A stretch of 48,078 nucleotides of DNA from contig JAIEDJ010000168.1 in NCBI GenBank assembly GCA_029068025.1, positions 1-48,078 on the forward strand, read 5' to 3'. Shown here piece after piece: positions 17,258-26,541 of the stretch (position 1 is the first letter of the stretch; every line of letters starts with the position of its first letter). The position numbers were made by a program, and so were the translations under genes. Origin of the DNA: Oscillospiraceae bacterium (GTDB taxonomy: Bacteria; Bacillota; Clostridia; Oscillospirales; Ruminococcaceae). The notes below the pieces were generated by a model. The model was not told where the DNA came from, ran no database searches, and saw only the letters and a program-made list of their open reading frames with translations.

Positions 17258-18493
17258 ATGACAGTAGGCAACACGGCAAGGTATCAATTCAGAATGGCTC
17301 AGGTTCAGACCAAGTACGGCTCCGGACTTGACAGTCTGTACGGTGCGCAGCTTGCTAAGAAGTTCGGCTCAAGCTCCACAAAAGCGGCGGCAAAATCGCT
17401 CGAGGATCTGCTTAAGAGCAAATCTCTTAAAAATAAGAGCGCTATGTTCCGTGAGGAATTCAGCAATCTGTACAAGAACATCTACGGCATAACAGATGAG
17501 GACAGCGACTCCTCCGAATCCTACAGCAGTCTGCAATCTATCAAATCCGCGTCTGCGTCTGCGGGCGGCGCAGCTCAGAGCATCAAGAACTACGCTAACG
17601 GTCTGAAGTACGGCGGCGAGGTCGATGTTGATTCTTACAGAGCACAGGCGCAGAGCTTTGTGGACAGCTATAACGCTATGATCGACAAAGTAGGAAACTC
17701 CGACAGCGCGCGCATTCTTCAGAGAGGCGTGCTTATGACGAATACGGGAAAGGTATACTCAAGCGCACTCAGACGCGCGGGTATAACCGTAGGCGCGGAC
17801 AACAAGCTTACCGTAAATGACGATCTGTCCAAGGTAAGAGCTACCGATATCAAGACCGTTATGGGTACCAACGGATTCTCCGATAAGGTTATTCAGAAGG
17901 CAGGTCAGATCAACTCTTTTGCAGGCGGCAACGGCATATTCACAGCGGGCGTTACCAAGCCCTCCTCGAGCAGCAGTTCGTCTTCGAGCACCGATAAGGT
18001 TGACAACTCCGGCACTCTTAAGGAGCTGACCGCGGCTGTTAAGGATGCGGCTACCGAGCTCAAGTCCTACGCTTCCAATCTCGGATCCGAGGATAAGAAG
18101 TTCGTTCCCACAGACTTTACCGATACCGCGAACAAGTTTATCGAGAAGTATAACACCTTTATTGATGAGATGAACAAGTCCGATAAGTCGAGCGTTCAGC
18201 AGAGAGGAAATACCCTCCAGTCCGTTGCTCGTTCTTATAAGTACTCGCTTAACCGCGTTGGTATCAATGTTGATGAGAACGGCAAGCTCTCCATCTCGGA
18301 AGCGATCGCAAACAAGATCACCGAGAAGGATGTTAAATATTCGTTCGGCGGCGGCGGATTTGCAGATAAGGTCATCGAGAAGGCAGATCAGGTCAAGTCG
18401 CTTGTATCAAGCGCTTCCGCTATGGGCTACAACGCAGACAAGACCGCTACATACGCTTACAACAGCGGCGCACTTTACAGTGTTTACGCATAA
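17258..18493 (+). CDS. duplicated-domain protein resembling FliD-like filament or adhesion proteins
   Basis: 411 aa; MTVGNTARYQ at 17258 follows GAGAGGTG. There is no signal peptide or membrane segment. Two homologous ~125-residue halves are visible: ~105-226 (FVDSYNAMIDKVGNSD, QRGVLMTNTGKVYSSALRRAGI, GFSDKVIQKAGQI) and ~258-383 (FIEKYNTFIDEMNKSD, QQRGNTLQSVARSYKYSLNRVGI, GFADKVIEKADQV). A Ser-rich linker (PSSSSSSSSSS) separates them. The F-YN-hydrophobic pattern and the GI-x-D-GKL part recall the C-terminal region of flagellar cap protein FliD. I cannot name the function. Absence of a signal means that any export would need a dedicated route. Confidence 0.7.
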   Translation: MTVGNTARYQFRMAQVQTKYGSGLDSLYGAQLAKKFGSSSTKAAAKSLEDLLKSKSLKNKSAMFREEFSNLYKNIYGITDEDSDSSESYSSLQSIKSASASAGGAAQSIKNYANGLKYGGEVDVDSYRAQAQSFVDSYNAMIDKVGNSDSARILQRGVLMTNTGKVYSSALRRAGITVGADNKLTVNDDLSKVRATDIKTVMGTNGFSDKVIQKAGQINSFAGGNGIFTAGVTKPSSSSSSSSSTDKVDNSGTLKELTAAVKDAATELKSYASNLGSEDKKFVPTDFTDTANKFIEKYNTFIDEMNKSDKSSVQQRGNTLQSVARSYKYSLNRVGINVDENGKLSISEAIANKITEKDVKYSFGGGGFADKVIEKADQVKSLVSSASAMGYNADKTATYAYNSGALYSVYA

Positions 18494-18516
18494 GACAATA
18501 ACAAGACATAATACAG

Positions 18517-18549
18517 ACCCCCGGGAGTTATTATTCCCGGGGGTAATTT
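18517..18549. terminator. intrinsic terminator
   Basis: ACCCCCGGGA pairs perfectly with TCCCGGGGGT, followed by AATTTTTAATT. It separates two convergent genes and may act both ways. Confidence 0.85.
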
Positions 18550-18566
18550 TTAATTGGCGATCAGTA

Positions 18567-18788
18567 TTACTTTTTTCCGCCGAACAGACCGCCGATCTTG
18601 TCCATAACGCCGCCCACATTGATCTTTGCTTTTACTCCGTCAACGACATTTTTTACAACATCGTCGGGAAGATCTACTCCGATAACGTCCTCAACCGCTT
18701 TGACCGGCTCGTTCTTGAACTTCTCGGCGAACTTGTCATCGCTCTTTACCTTGTTTACAACCTCGTCGACTTTTGCCTTGATATCCAT
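18567..18788 (-). CDS. small Nif11-like helical protein
   Basis: 73 aa. The ATG at 18788 has AAGGAG at proper spacing; a GTG three codons earlier is less likely. It is mostly helical and charged, then VIGVDLPDDVVKNVVDGVKA, and a Gly-rich end GGVMDKIGGLFGGKK. The pattern resembles small Nif11-like proteins common in Clostridia, some of which are leader parts of peptide natural products. No modifying enzyme is nearby, so a peptide role is only a possibility. Confidence 0.68.
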   Translation of the reverse strand: MDIKAKVDEVVNKVKSDDKFAEKFKNEPVKAVEDVIGVDLPDDVVKNVVDGVKAKINVGGVMDKIGGLFGGKK

Positions 18789-18861
18789 AATATCCACTCC
18801 TTAAATTTATTTTGACGGCGGAGGAACAGAGTGTCCCAGACGCCGGCATTTATATTATAAT

Positions 18862-19057
18862 CTGTCCACATAGCCCGAAATGTTCGGATTGCGTAGCAAA
18901 TTTTTCGCAGAACGAGGAAATATTTTGCAGGCGTACTGTATGTACGCATTATGCCTTCAGCAAAACGCTCAAGAAAAATTGACGAAGTTATGCGGAAAAT
19001 TTGAAGCTCGCTTGCGAGATTTAGTGCAAGACGGGCGTTGAACGGCTATGTGGACAG
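18862..19057. mobile_element. MITE-like element 3
   Basis: 196 bp with perfect 14-bp inverted ends CTGTCCACATAGCC (18862-18875) and GGCTATGTGGACAG (19044-19057). The core GTACTGTATGTACGCATTATG matches element 2 (first 20 bases at about 18939). It ends 4 bp beyond the DUF58 stop codon. Non-coding. Confidence 0.78.
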
Positions 19058-19061
19058 GTTC

Positions 19062-20246
19062 TTATTCGCTGTCGCGGCTTGCCATAGCTGCGGCAAGTTT
19101 CAGCGCCTCCTCGCCCGAGCCGCGAATGTTGAAAAACAGAAATTCCTCTTCAAAAAGATTTCCGTCAACGGGACGCTGCGCCAGATTGATATATGCCAGA
19201 TACACCGCACTCTGCTCCGCAAGCACACGCGCACGATGAACTATCTCATCTGTAAGATTTGCCGTAATGAGCACCATCATAGCGGCGGTGGTTTTGTCCG
19301 ATTCGTCTACTATCGCAGCAAAGTCTGTCTTTTCGTTCGTTATCGGCAGGACTGCCATCAGCTCATAGAAGTTCTCGAATTCCCCGGCGTTTGAGATGCG
19401 TATAAGATCTCTGTCGGCAGATCTTCCAAGATCCACAGCGGCATATATGCCGTTATCTAATGCTGCCTGCACAAAGGCAAGCGCGGTTTCTATAATAGTG
19501 TCGGTCTTGAGAAGAACGTCCGCGTCTATTCCGCTCCAGTCGCACAAAACCAGCGCTCGCCGGTCGTTTATGCTGTCATAATGCTTTATCATAAGCTCGT
19601 CGAGCTTTGCGGTGAGCTTCCAGTGTACCATCTGCATGATATCGCCGTCATGATAATCACGGACGTGTGAGAAGTCCTCTTTCTCAAACGTTATGGGATT
19701 CGGACGTGTGAAATTCTGCTCTCCCACAGAATTGGAAATGATATCTTCAAGTGTGAGCTTTCTCGGAACAAAGACCATTGAAAGCTCCCTTTTTGATTTC
19801 TTGGATATCTTGATGATACGAAGCGGATCTACTACTGCGATCTTTTCTATTGTGCAGACGTAACAGCCGCGATACAGGTGCTTTCCCTCGATCGCGAGAC
19901 GCGCCTTGCCGAACGGCGGCAGCGAAATATAAACGCGCTTTTCACAGAACGTTCCTCCGTCAAGATCCGGCATACGGCAGATCATTTCCATAGGCGAACA
20001 AGGGAGAAACAAATCATTGTTTACTATAAGGTAATATTCAAACGGAACATTTTTTTCGGCAACAACGCGTGTGCCTTCAAACCCTGCCTTGACAAAGATC
20101 AGCTGGAGCGCCGTCAAAATCGCAGCGACTGCCGGATAGAGCAGCACCACAAACAAAAGTACAGCTGTGACCCTCGAGGAATAGATCATCGAAAAAGCTA
20201 TGCACACTATTGCCAGCAAAATATAAACGATTCTGTTACGGATCAT
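19062..20246 (-). CDS. DUF58 domain membrane protein
   Basis: 394 aa. Two hydrophobic helices at the N-terminus (~5-25, ~28-50), then an immunoglobulin-like middle and the DUF58 core with FSHVRDYHDGDIMQMVHWKLTA (key parts RDYHDGD and HWKLTAK near 200) and LVLCDWSGID (VWA-like). DUF58 proteins are standard partners of MoxR AAA ATPases, probably in assembling or remodelling protein complexes. ACGGAG precedes the start, which lies 2 bp after the MoxR stop, so they form an operon. The usual transglutaminase third gene is absent. Confidence 0.88.
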   Translation of the reverse strand: MIRNRIVYILLAIVCIAFSMIYSSRVTAVLLFVVLLYPAVAAILTALQLIFVKAGFEGTRVVAEKNVPFEYYLIVNNDLFLPCSPMEMICRMPDLDGGTFCEKRVYISLPPFGKARLAIEGKHLYRGCYVCTIEKIAVVDPLRIIKISKKSKRELSMVFVPRKLTLEDIISNSVGEQNFTRPNPITFEKEDFSHVRDYHDGDIMQMVHWKLTAKLDELMIKHYDSINDRRALVLCDWSGIDADVLLKTDTIIETALAFVQAALDNGIYAAVDLGRSADRDLIRISNAGEFENFYELMAVLPITNEKTDFAAIVDESDKTTAAMMVLITANLTDEIVHRARVLAEQSAVYLAYINLAQRPVDGNLFEEEFLFFNIRGSGEEALKLAAAMASRDSE

Positions 20247-20248
20247 GT

Positions 20249-21202
<954 letters not shown>

Positions 21203-21316
21203 AAGTAATTACCTTTCCGGAATGAGGGACGTTCACACGTCATAAGCGGTGAAATTCCCTGTGGAATATTAATATAAAAAAATATCGGCAGCGTTTGCAT
21301 GAACGCACTCTATTAT

Positions 21317-21345
21317 ATTTTAACATATTTTAATAAGAAAATCAA
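21317..21345 (-). promoter_or_regulatory. promoter of the MoxR-DUF58 operon
   Basis: On the minus strand TTGATT (21340-21345), 17 bp, TAAAAT (21317-21322), about 115 bp before the MoxR start. Confidence 0.65.
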
Positions 21346-21398
21346 CCGATTTTTCAAAAAAATAATAAATATGCCGCAGCTTTTATGGCAAACAAAAA

Positions 21399-21421
21399 AC
21401 CGATCCCGTTTGGGGATCGGT
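21399..21421 (-). terminator. terminator of the che operon
   Basis: ACCGATCCC and GGGATCGGT form a perfect 9-bp stem. On the minus strand it is followed by TTTTTGTTTG, just after the cheB stop. Confidence 0.83.
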
Positions 21422-21426
21422 CTTTG

Positions 21427-22644
21427 TTATGTCAGACTGTTAAGTATAATATCCGCGATCTTATACAGCGGCGCTTGTACCTCCACTGCTCCGATCTTAT
21501 ACGCTTCCATAGGCATTCCGTATACAACACAGGTCTCTTTGTCCTGACCAATGGTGAACGCTCCGCGCTGACGCATTTTCAGCAGTCCATCCGCGCCGTC
21601 GCGTCCCATTCCGGTAAGTATCGCGCCGATTGCCTGGGGGCCCGCAACCTCCGCTACGGAGTTGAACATTACATCGACCGACGGACAGTGCCCCGATACC
21701 TTTTCACCGGGCTTTGAGGATACGTACCAGCCCCTCGCGTCCTTGCACAAGCGAAGGTGATTCTCACCCGCTCCGATTACGATAAGTCCGCTTCTCAGAC
21801 GGTCTCCGTCCGCGGCTTCCTTTACCTCCATCATACATGAGCGGTTGAGCCGCTCCGCATACAGCTTTGTAAATCCCGCAGGCATATGCTGAACAATAAT
21901 AACAGGCGGCGTATCCTTCGGAAAATGCTTGATCACCTGCTCCAGCGCCTCAGTGCCTCCGGTGGACGCTCCGAGCGCTATGATCGTATCGGAACGCTTG
22001 AATTTTCCGCGCCTTGATGCCGGTACGGCGCTTGCCGGCGCGGCATCCGCAGCTTCCGTCATTGATGACGGCCTCATTCCCGAGGTAGTCGAGGAAAGAC
22101 TTGATCTTCTTTCGTTTACGATCTTTTCCGCCATTGCCGCAGTCTCGGCAATGTTGCTTGTACCGGATCTGACGGCTGAAGTCATAGGGCTTACGCCTGC
22201 CGATTGGGCTTTTCCGAACGGGGTCTTGGTGACGTCTATGCTTGAATTCGGATGATTTGATTTATAAGCTCTGCGTACAGCGCCGCACAGCTGAGCCGCG
22301 AATTTCTCCATGTCGGCGTTTGTGCGCGCCGCGGGCTTTGAAAGGAATTCCACCGCTCCCGCAGACTTACAGTCATTTTTTCTCGCTTCCGAGCTTGAAA
22401 CCACGATAGTGGGAATATAATACTGCGGCAGCAGATTTTTTAAGAAAGCCACTCCGTCCATTCGCGGCATTTCAAGATCCAGCGTCATAACATGGGGTTC
22501 ATATTTCAGGATCATATCCCGTGCCGAATACGCGTCGCCGACTTTTCCAACGATCTGTATCATATCGTCCTGAAGAATGTAGCGTGACAGCACTTCCCTG
22601 AAGAGTATGGAGTCGTCCACAACTAAAAGCTTGATTCTATCCAT
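21427..22644 (-). CDS. cheB: chemotaxis response regulator protein-glutamate methylesterase CheB
   Basis: 405 aa from MDRIKLLVVDD at 22644; the AGGAG is 14 nt away, rather far. Receiver domain at residues 1-125 with phospho-acceptor D56 in TLDLEMPRMDG. The linker (~130-210) is long and Ser/Thr/Ala-rich. The methylesterase domain carries the Ser site LGASTGGTEAL, IIVQHMPAGFT (His) and GMGRDGADGL (Asp). CheB removes methyl groups from receptors and resets sensitivity once phosphorylated by CheA. Last gene of the che operon, 127 bp after cheR. Confidence 0.96.
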   Translation of the reverse strand: MDRIKLLVVDDSILFREVLSRYILQDDMIQIVGKVGDAYSARDMILKYEPHVMTLDLEMPRMDGVAFLKNLLPQYYIPTIVVSSSEARKNDCKSAGAVEFLSKPAARTNADMEKFAAQLCGAVRRAYKSNHPNSSIDVTKTPFGKAQSAGVSPMTSAVRSGTSNIAETAAMAEKIVNERRSSLSSTTSGMRPSSMTEAADAAPASAVPASRRGKFKRSDTIIALGASTGGTEALEQVIKHFPKDTPPVIIVQHMPAGFTKLYAERLNRSCMMEVKEAADGDRLRSGLIVIGAGENHLRLCKDARGWYVSSKPGEKVSGHCPSVDVMFNSVAEVAGPQAIGAILTGMGRDGADGLLKMRQRGAFTIGQDKETCVVYGMPMEAYKIGAVEVQAPLYKIADIILNSLT

Positions 22645-22671
22645 AATAAAACAAACAACTCCTAATTGATA

Positions 22672-22773
22672 GATCATCAGACTGTCATCAGCCGTGTCAG
22701 CGGCAAATATACGCCAAAAAGACAGCTTATTGACAGTCCGATATATGGCATTATATGCAGCTTGCTGATGATC
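22672..22773. repeat. nested inverted repeats between cheR and cheB
   Basis: GATCATCAG (22672-22680) and CTGATGATC (22765-22773) enclose ACTGTCA (22681-22687) and TGACAGT (about 22732-22738). The arms would fold the whole cheR-cheB spacer into a hairpin in the mRNA. Confidence 0.55.
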
Positions 22774-23602
22774 AGTTTTCTCTGCGGCGGTAAATAGCCG
22801 GCTGAATGTAATCGAATTTGGTCTCGGAACGGCTTACGCTCTCCGCGTGACCGATATAGAAATAACCTCCGGGCTTTACCACATCATAAAATCTGTTGAC
22901 CAGAGCCTGCTTTGTCGGCTGGTCAAAGTAGATCATAACGTTTCTGCAGAAAATAAGATCAAACGGCTTTGCCTTGTATTTATCCGGCATGGGATCCATA
23001 AGGTTGAATGTCTTGAAAATAACCTCATCCTTTATTCCCTGGCAGATCTCATATTTTCCGTTGCCGAGATTATTGAAATAACGCGCCTTCCACTCATTGG
23101 AAAGCCCCTTCATTCCGTCCTCGCTGTATATACCCGCCTTTGCCTTGCCGATAACGTTCTGAGAGATGTCAGTCGCAAGGATCCTGGTGTCCCACTTGGC
23201 CTTTTCCGTCCCGAAATACTGATCGAGAAGCATGGCTGTGGTATAACATTCCTCGCCCGATGAACAAGCCGCGCTCCATATTCTCAGAACATGATCCTTC
23301 TCACAGACCTTAACCATATACGGAAGGATCGTATCCTTCAAAAATGTATAGTGCTCCGGTTCACGCATAAAGAACGTATGATTGGTCGTCAGCTTGTTCA
23401 ATATCGTTGTGACCTCCGCGCCCGTGGAATCCGCGAGCACGGCGTCAAGATATTCATCATAGTTTTTAAAACCTCTGTCGCTGAGCATATTTCCGAGTCT
23501 GCCCTGTACGAGAACCTTTTTTGCGGAAAGATTTATTCCATAGCTGTCGTACATATATTTAACAAGACGTTGAAACTCAGCCTCAGTTATTTCCAGACCC
23601 AA
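22772..23602 (-). CDS. cheR: chemotaxis protein methyltransferase CheR
   Basis: 276 aa. It uses S-adenosylmethionine to methylate receptor glutamates. N-terminal helical domain, then NKLTTNHTFFMREPEHY, the SAM loop IWSAACSSGEECYTTAM, and FDLIFCRNVMIYFD. The start is a TTG at 23602, 8 nt after AGGAGG; the ribosome site lies inside the last codons of cheW, so the genes are tightly coupled. Nothing is missing from the family pattern. Confidence 0.96.
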   Translation of the reverse strand: MGLEITEAEFQRLVKYMYDSYGINLSAKKVLVQGRLGNMLSDRGFKNYDEYLDAVLADSTGAEVTTILNKLTTNHTFFMREPEHYTFLKDTILPYMVKVCEKDHVLRIWSAACSSGEECYTTAMLLDQYFGTEKAKWDTRILATDISQNVIGKAKAGIYSEDGMKGLSNEWKARYFNNLGNGKYEICQGIKDEVIFKTFNLMDPMPDKYKAKPFDLIFCRNVMIYFDQPTKQALVNRFYDVVKPGGYFYIGHAESVSRSETKFDYIQPAIYRRREN

Positions 23603-23605
23603 TTT

Positions 23606-24112
23606 TTAAACCTCCTGTTCGTCCAACAGCTTTGCAACGTCCAGAATGAGCTTGGTGTTGTCTCCTTCCCCGCGGATCATATATTGAATAAACTCGTTTG
23701 TGTTTACGTTTTTGTTCTCGGGGGTTGCGGAGATATCGCCGGTGTGGATATCCTCGACATCCGCAACGCTGTCAACAATGATCCCGACAGTAACGTCGTT
23801 GAAGTTCAGCGTGATAATACACGTATGGCTGGTATACGGGATCTCGGGCTTTCCGAAGCGCGTTCTGATATCCACAATGGGAACTACCTTAGAACGCACA
23901 TTGATAATGCCCTTGATGTAGTTCGGAACATGCGGAACCTTTGTGATATGCGGTATGCTGATAATTTCAATAATATACTGTATCTCAATACCATAGACCT
24001 GATCTCCGATATTGAAGGTCATAACCTTTCCGAGAATACTGTTGTCGGCAGCCAGCTTTCTGTCACCCGACTGCTGTTTTGCGACAGCTTCCTTTATAAC
24101 ATCATTAGTCAT
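23606..24112 (-). CDS. cheW: chemotaxis adaptor protein CheW
   Basis: 168 aa. A single CheW-like beta domain: MTFNIGDQVYGIEIQYIIEI, VPNYIKGIINVRSKVVPIVDIR, and VGIIVDSVADVEDI. CheW links receptors to CheA. A charged N-terminal extension (~28 residues) and a C-terminal tail make it slightly longer than usual. AGGAGG lies at good spacing before the ATG. Second gene in the operon, 77 bp after cheA. Confidence 0.95.
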   Translation of the reverse strand: MTNDVIKEAVAKQQSGDRKLAADNSILGKVMTFNIGDQVYGIEIQYIIEIISIPHITKVPHVPNYIKGIINVRSKVVPIVDIRTRFGKPEIPYTSHTCIITLNFNDVTVGIIVDSVADVEDIHTGDISATPENKNVNTNEFIQYMIRGEGDNTKLILDVAKLLDEQEV

Positions 24113-24189
24113 GTGAGTGATCCTCCTGATTTCAATTAATCCAAAGCCTCCGGTAAGCGGGACGCGGAGATTCGCGCCGCTTTCCGGGA

Positions 24190-26334
24190 TCAGCCGATAA
24201 GAGTATTTGTATCAATGATAAGCGAAATGCTTCCGTCGCCCATGATAGTGCAGCCCGAGAGACCCTCGCCCTTGATATTGTATCGTGACAGATACTTCGG
24301 GAACGGCTTTACAACTACCTGCTGCTCGCCGATAAGCTTGTCGGCGAAAATGCACACGCTCTTGTTGTCCGTCTCAACCAACAGCAGAATACCGTCTTCG
24401 AGATTTACGACGTCGGTCTCAATGCCGAACTTTTCGTGCATACGAAGGATCGGATAGCATACGCCTCTGATCATGATCATTTCGTTTCCGCCCGTATCGC
24501 GGAGGATCTGGGATGTCTCGACCTTAAAGCTCTCACGGATGGTGGAGATCGGAACGGTGAATACAAGGTCTCCGACCGTTACCTCCATACCGTCGATTAT
24601 AGCCAGCGTCAGCGGGATCTTGATAATGAAGTTTGTGCCGACGCCCTTCTTGGAGTCAACGATGATAGTACCGTTGCACTTTTCTATGTTAGCTTTAACA
24701 ACGTCCATGCCGACACCGCGCCCCGAGAACTCGGTTACTTGCTCGTTCGTTGAGAAGCCGGGCAGCAGGATAAGGTTCTGGATCTCCTTTTCGGAGTATT
24801 CGCTCTCGGGTTTGACAAGCAGACCCATGCGTCTTGCCTTATCCATGATCTTGTCGGGGTCGATACCCGCACCGTCGTCCGATACAGTGATAACGACCTC
24901 ACCGGAGGAGTTCTGCGCGGTGAGCTTGAGCGTTCCCTTCTCGGGCTTGCCGGCGTAAAGTCTGTCCTCAACATTCTCCTCAATGCCGTGATCCATACAG
25001 TTTCTTACAAGGTGCATCAGCGGATCCTGCAGGCTGTCAACGATGGACTTGTCTACCTCGGTGTCCTCACCCTCCATAACGAATTCAACGTCCTTGTTGA
25101 GTTTCTTGCGCATATCACGCACGATTCTGTTCATCTTCTGGAATACGCCCGCGAGCGGAACCATTCTGATGGACATGACCGTATCCTGAAGCTCGCTTGT
25201 GAGCTTCTTAAGATCTCTGGCTGCCTTGTTGAAGGATTCCAGCTCCAGACCCTCGAGGTCGGGGTTGGAGATAACCATAGACTCGGTGGTGATGATCTCA
25301 CCGACGATATCATGCAGCGCGTCCAGCTTCGCGAGGTTTACGCTTATGAGGTTCTGCTTCTGAGCGCCGCCTGCGGCATTCGCGTTTGCAACAGCCACGG
25401 CAGCTTGAGCGTTTTCAACAGCCTTGTCGTTTGAGGGCTTGGGCGCGGGTGCAGGCTTGGGCGCGGGAGCGGGCTTGGGAGCTTCTGCTGGCTTTTCAAG
25501 CTTGACATCCGCCTTAGGCTCGGGAGGAAGCTCCGCCTTGGGAGCCTCTGCGGCAGGCGCGGAAGCCGCTGTCTCGGAGTCGGAAATAATCTCATAGGAC
25601 TGAACGTTCAAAGCGGATTCGATCAGCTTGAGAATGTAGTTCTTGTCGTCCTTTTCGGAGAATGTGATAACGAAGCCGTGCTCCACGATCTCCTTTGAGG
25701 ACTCGGCGTTAGTCTCAACATCGGCGGGAGAGAACTCCAGGAAAGAGCACTCCTCACGAATAGTGTTGATAAGAAGGAACGCGCGAAGATTTTCCATCTG
25801 GCAGCCTTCCTCAAAGAATACCCGCACAGAGACCTTTCCGGAGCCTGCGGGAGCGGCAGCGCTGCCCGAGCCGTTTCCGCCCGCGGCGGTGTCCGGCGCT
25901 TCTCCGTTTGCCTCTTTTGCAAGCTGATCGCGAGCCTTGAGCAGCTTGCCGACAAGTTCTTCAAAATCTGTCTTTTCATACTCGCCGTTTATGTTGTTCT
26001 GAATAGCCTCTATCTGGGCTTTATATGAGTCCGAGACCTGGAAGACCAGATCGTAAACAAAGCTTACGTCGGTAATAACGTCCGGCTTTTCGCGGATAAT
26101 AAAGAACATATCCTCCGCCTTATGCGCGAGCACGGACAGATTGTCAAAGCCCATCATAGCGGACGAGCCCTTGATAGTGTGCATTATACGGAAGATCTCC
26201 GTGATATCGTCGCTCTCAAAAGCATTGGCCGTTTCGGTGCGAAGCAGTATTTCGTCCAATTGCTCAAGCAGAGAATTGGTCTCATAGAAATACATATCAA
26301 GCATTGCTTCCATTCCGGGTTCGATTTTTGCCAT
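24190..26334 (-). CDS. cheA: chemotaxis histidine kinase CheA
   Basis: 714 aa with all five domains. P1 HPt with H52 in IFRIMHTIKGSS; a P2-like region (~160-245); a Pro/Ala/Lys linker (PAPAPKPAPAPKP, ~290); P3 dimerisation helices; P4 kinase with HLVRNCMDHGIE, VSDDGAGID and SGRGVGMDVV; P5 CheW-like C-terminus. It phosphorylates CheY (not in this window) and CheB in response to receptor state. GGAAAGGAAC precedes the ATG. It is the first gene of cheAWRB. A match to a sigma-D promoter upstream is too weak to claim. Confidence 0.97.
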   Translation of the reverse strand: MAKIEPGMEAMLDMYFYETNSLLEQLDEILLRTETANAFESDDITEIFRIMHTIKGSSAMMGFDNLSVLAHKAEDMFFIIREKPDVITDVSFVYDLVFQVSDSYKAQIEAIQNNINGEYEKTDFEELVGKLLKARDQLAKEANGEAPDTAAGGNGSGSAAAPAGSGKVSVRVFFEEGCQMENLRAFLLINTIREECSFLEFSPADVETNAESSKEIVEHGFVITFSEKDDKNYILKLIESALNVQSYEIISDSETAASAPAAEAPKAELPPEPKADVKLEKPAEAPKPAPAPKPAPAPKPSNDKAVENAQAAVAVANANAAGGAQKQNLISVNLAKLDALHDIVGEIITTESMVISNPDLEGLELESFNKAARDLKKLTSELQDTVMSIRMVPLAGVFQKMNRIVRDMRKKLNKDVEFVMEGEDTEVDKSIVDSLQDPLMHLVRNCMDHGIEENVEDRLYAGKPEKGTLKLTAQNSSGEVVITVSDDGAGIDPDKIMDKARRMGLLVKPESEYSEKEIQNLILLPGFSTNEQVTEFSGRGVGMDVVKANIEKCNGTIIVDSKKGVGTNFIIKIPLTLAIIDGMEVTVGDLVFTVPISTIRESFKVETSQILRDTGGNEMIMIRGVCYPILRMHEKFGIETDVVNLEDGILLLVETDNKSVCIFADKLIGEQQVVVKPFPKYLSRYNIKGEGLSGCTIMGDGSISLIIDTNTLIG

Positions 26335-26473
26335 AATTCTCAGTTCCTTTCCAAATACGCAGTATGCGTTTATTTTTTAACTTTAATTGATTTATAGTTA
26401 AAGAATTGCCTCGGATAAGACGATAATATATTTATATATCCGCAGCGATTCTAAAATTTTTTTCAAAAAGCTC

Positions 26474-26502
26474 TTTATTATTCTGTTGAAATATGCTAGA
26501 AT
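26474..26502 (+). promoter_or_regulatory. possible extended -10 promoter of the FliK-like gene
   Basis: TGCTAGAAT (TAGAAT 26497-26502) has the extended -10 TG. The -35 (TTTATT, 26474-26479) is weak. Confidence 0.5.
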
Positions 26503-26541
26503 ATAGTTAAAGAGTTTATTTTACCTTTGGAGGGTACGATC

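Noticed and set aside
18567..18788. Lanthipeptide or other peptide natural-product cluster around the Nif11-like gene
   Set aside because: No modifying enzyme, protease or exporter is nearby and the C-terminus has no Cys-rich core.
26395..26460. Sigma-D (flagellar) promoter for cheA
   Set aside because: TAAA-15-TCCGAGGC matches only the CCGA of the GCCGATAT consensus; too weak to call.
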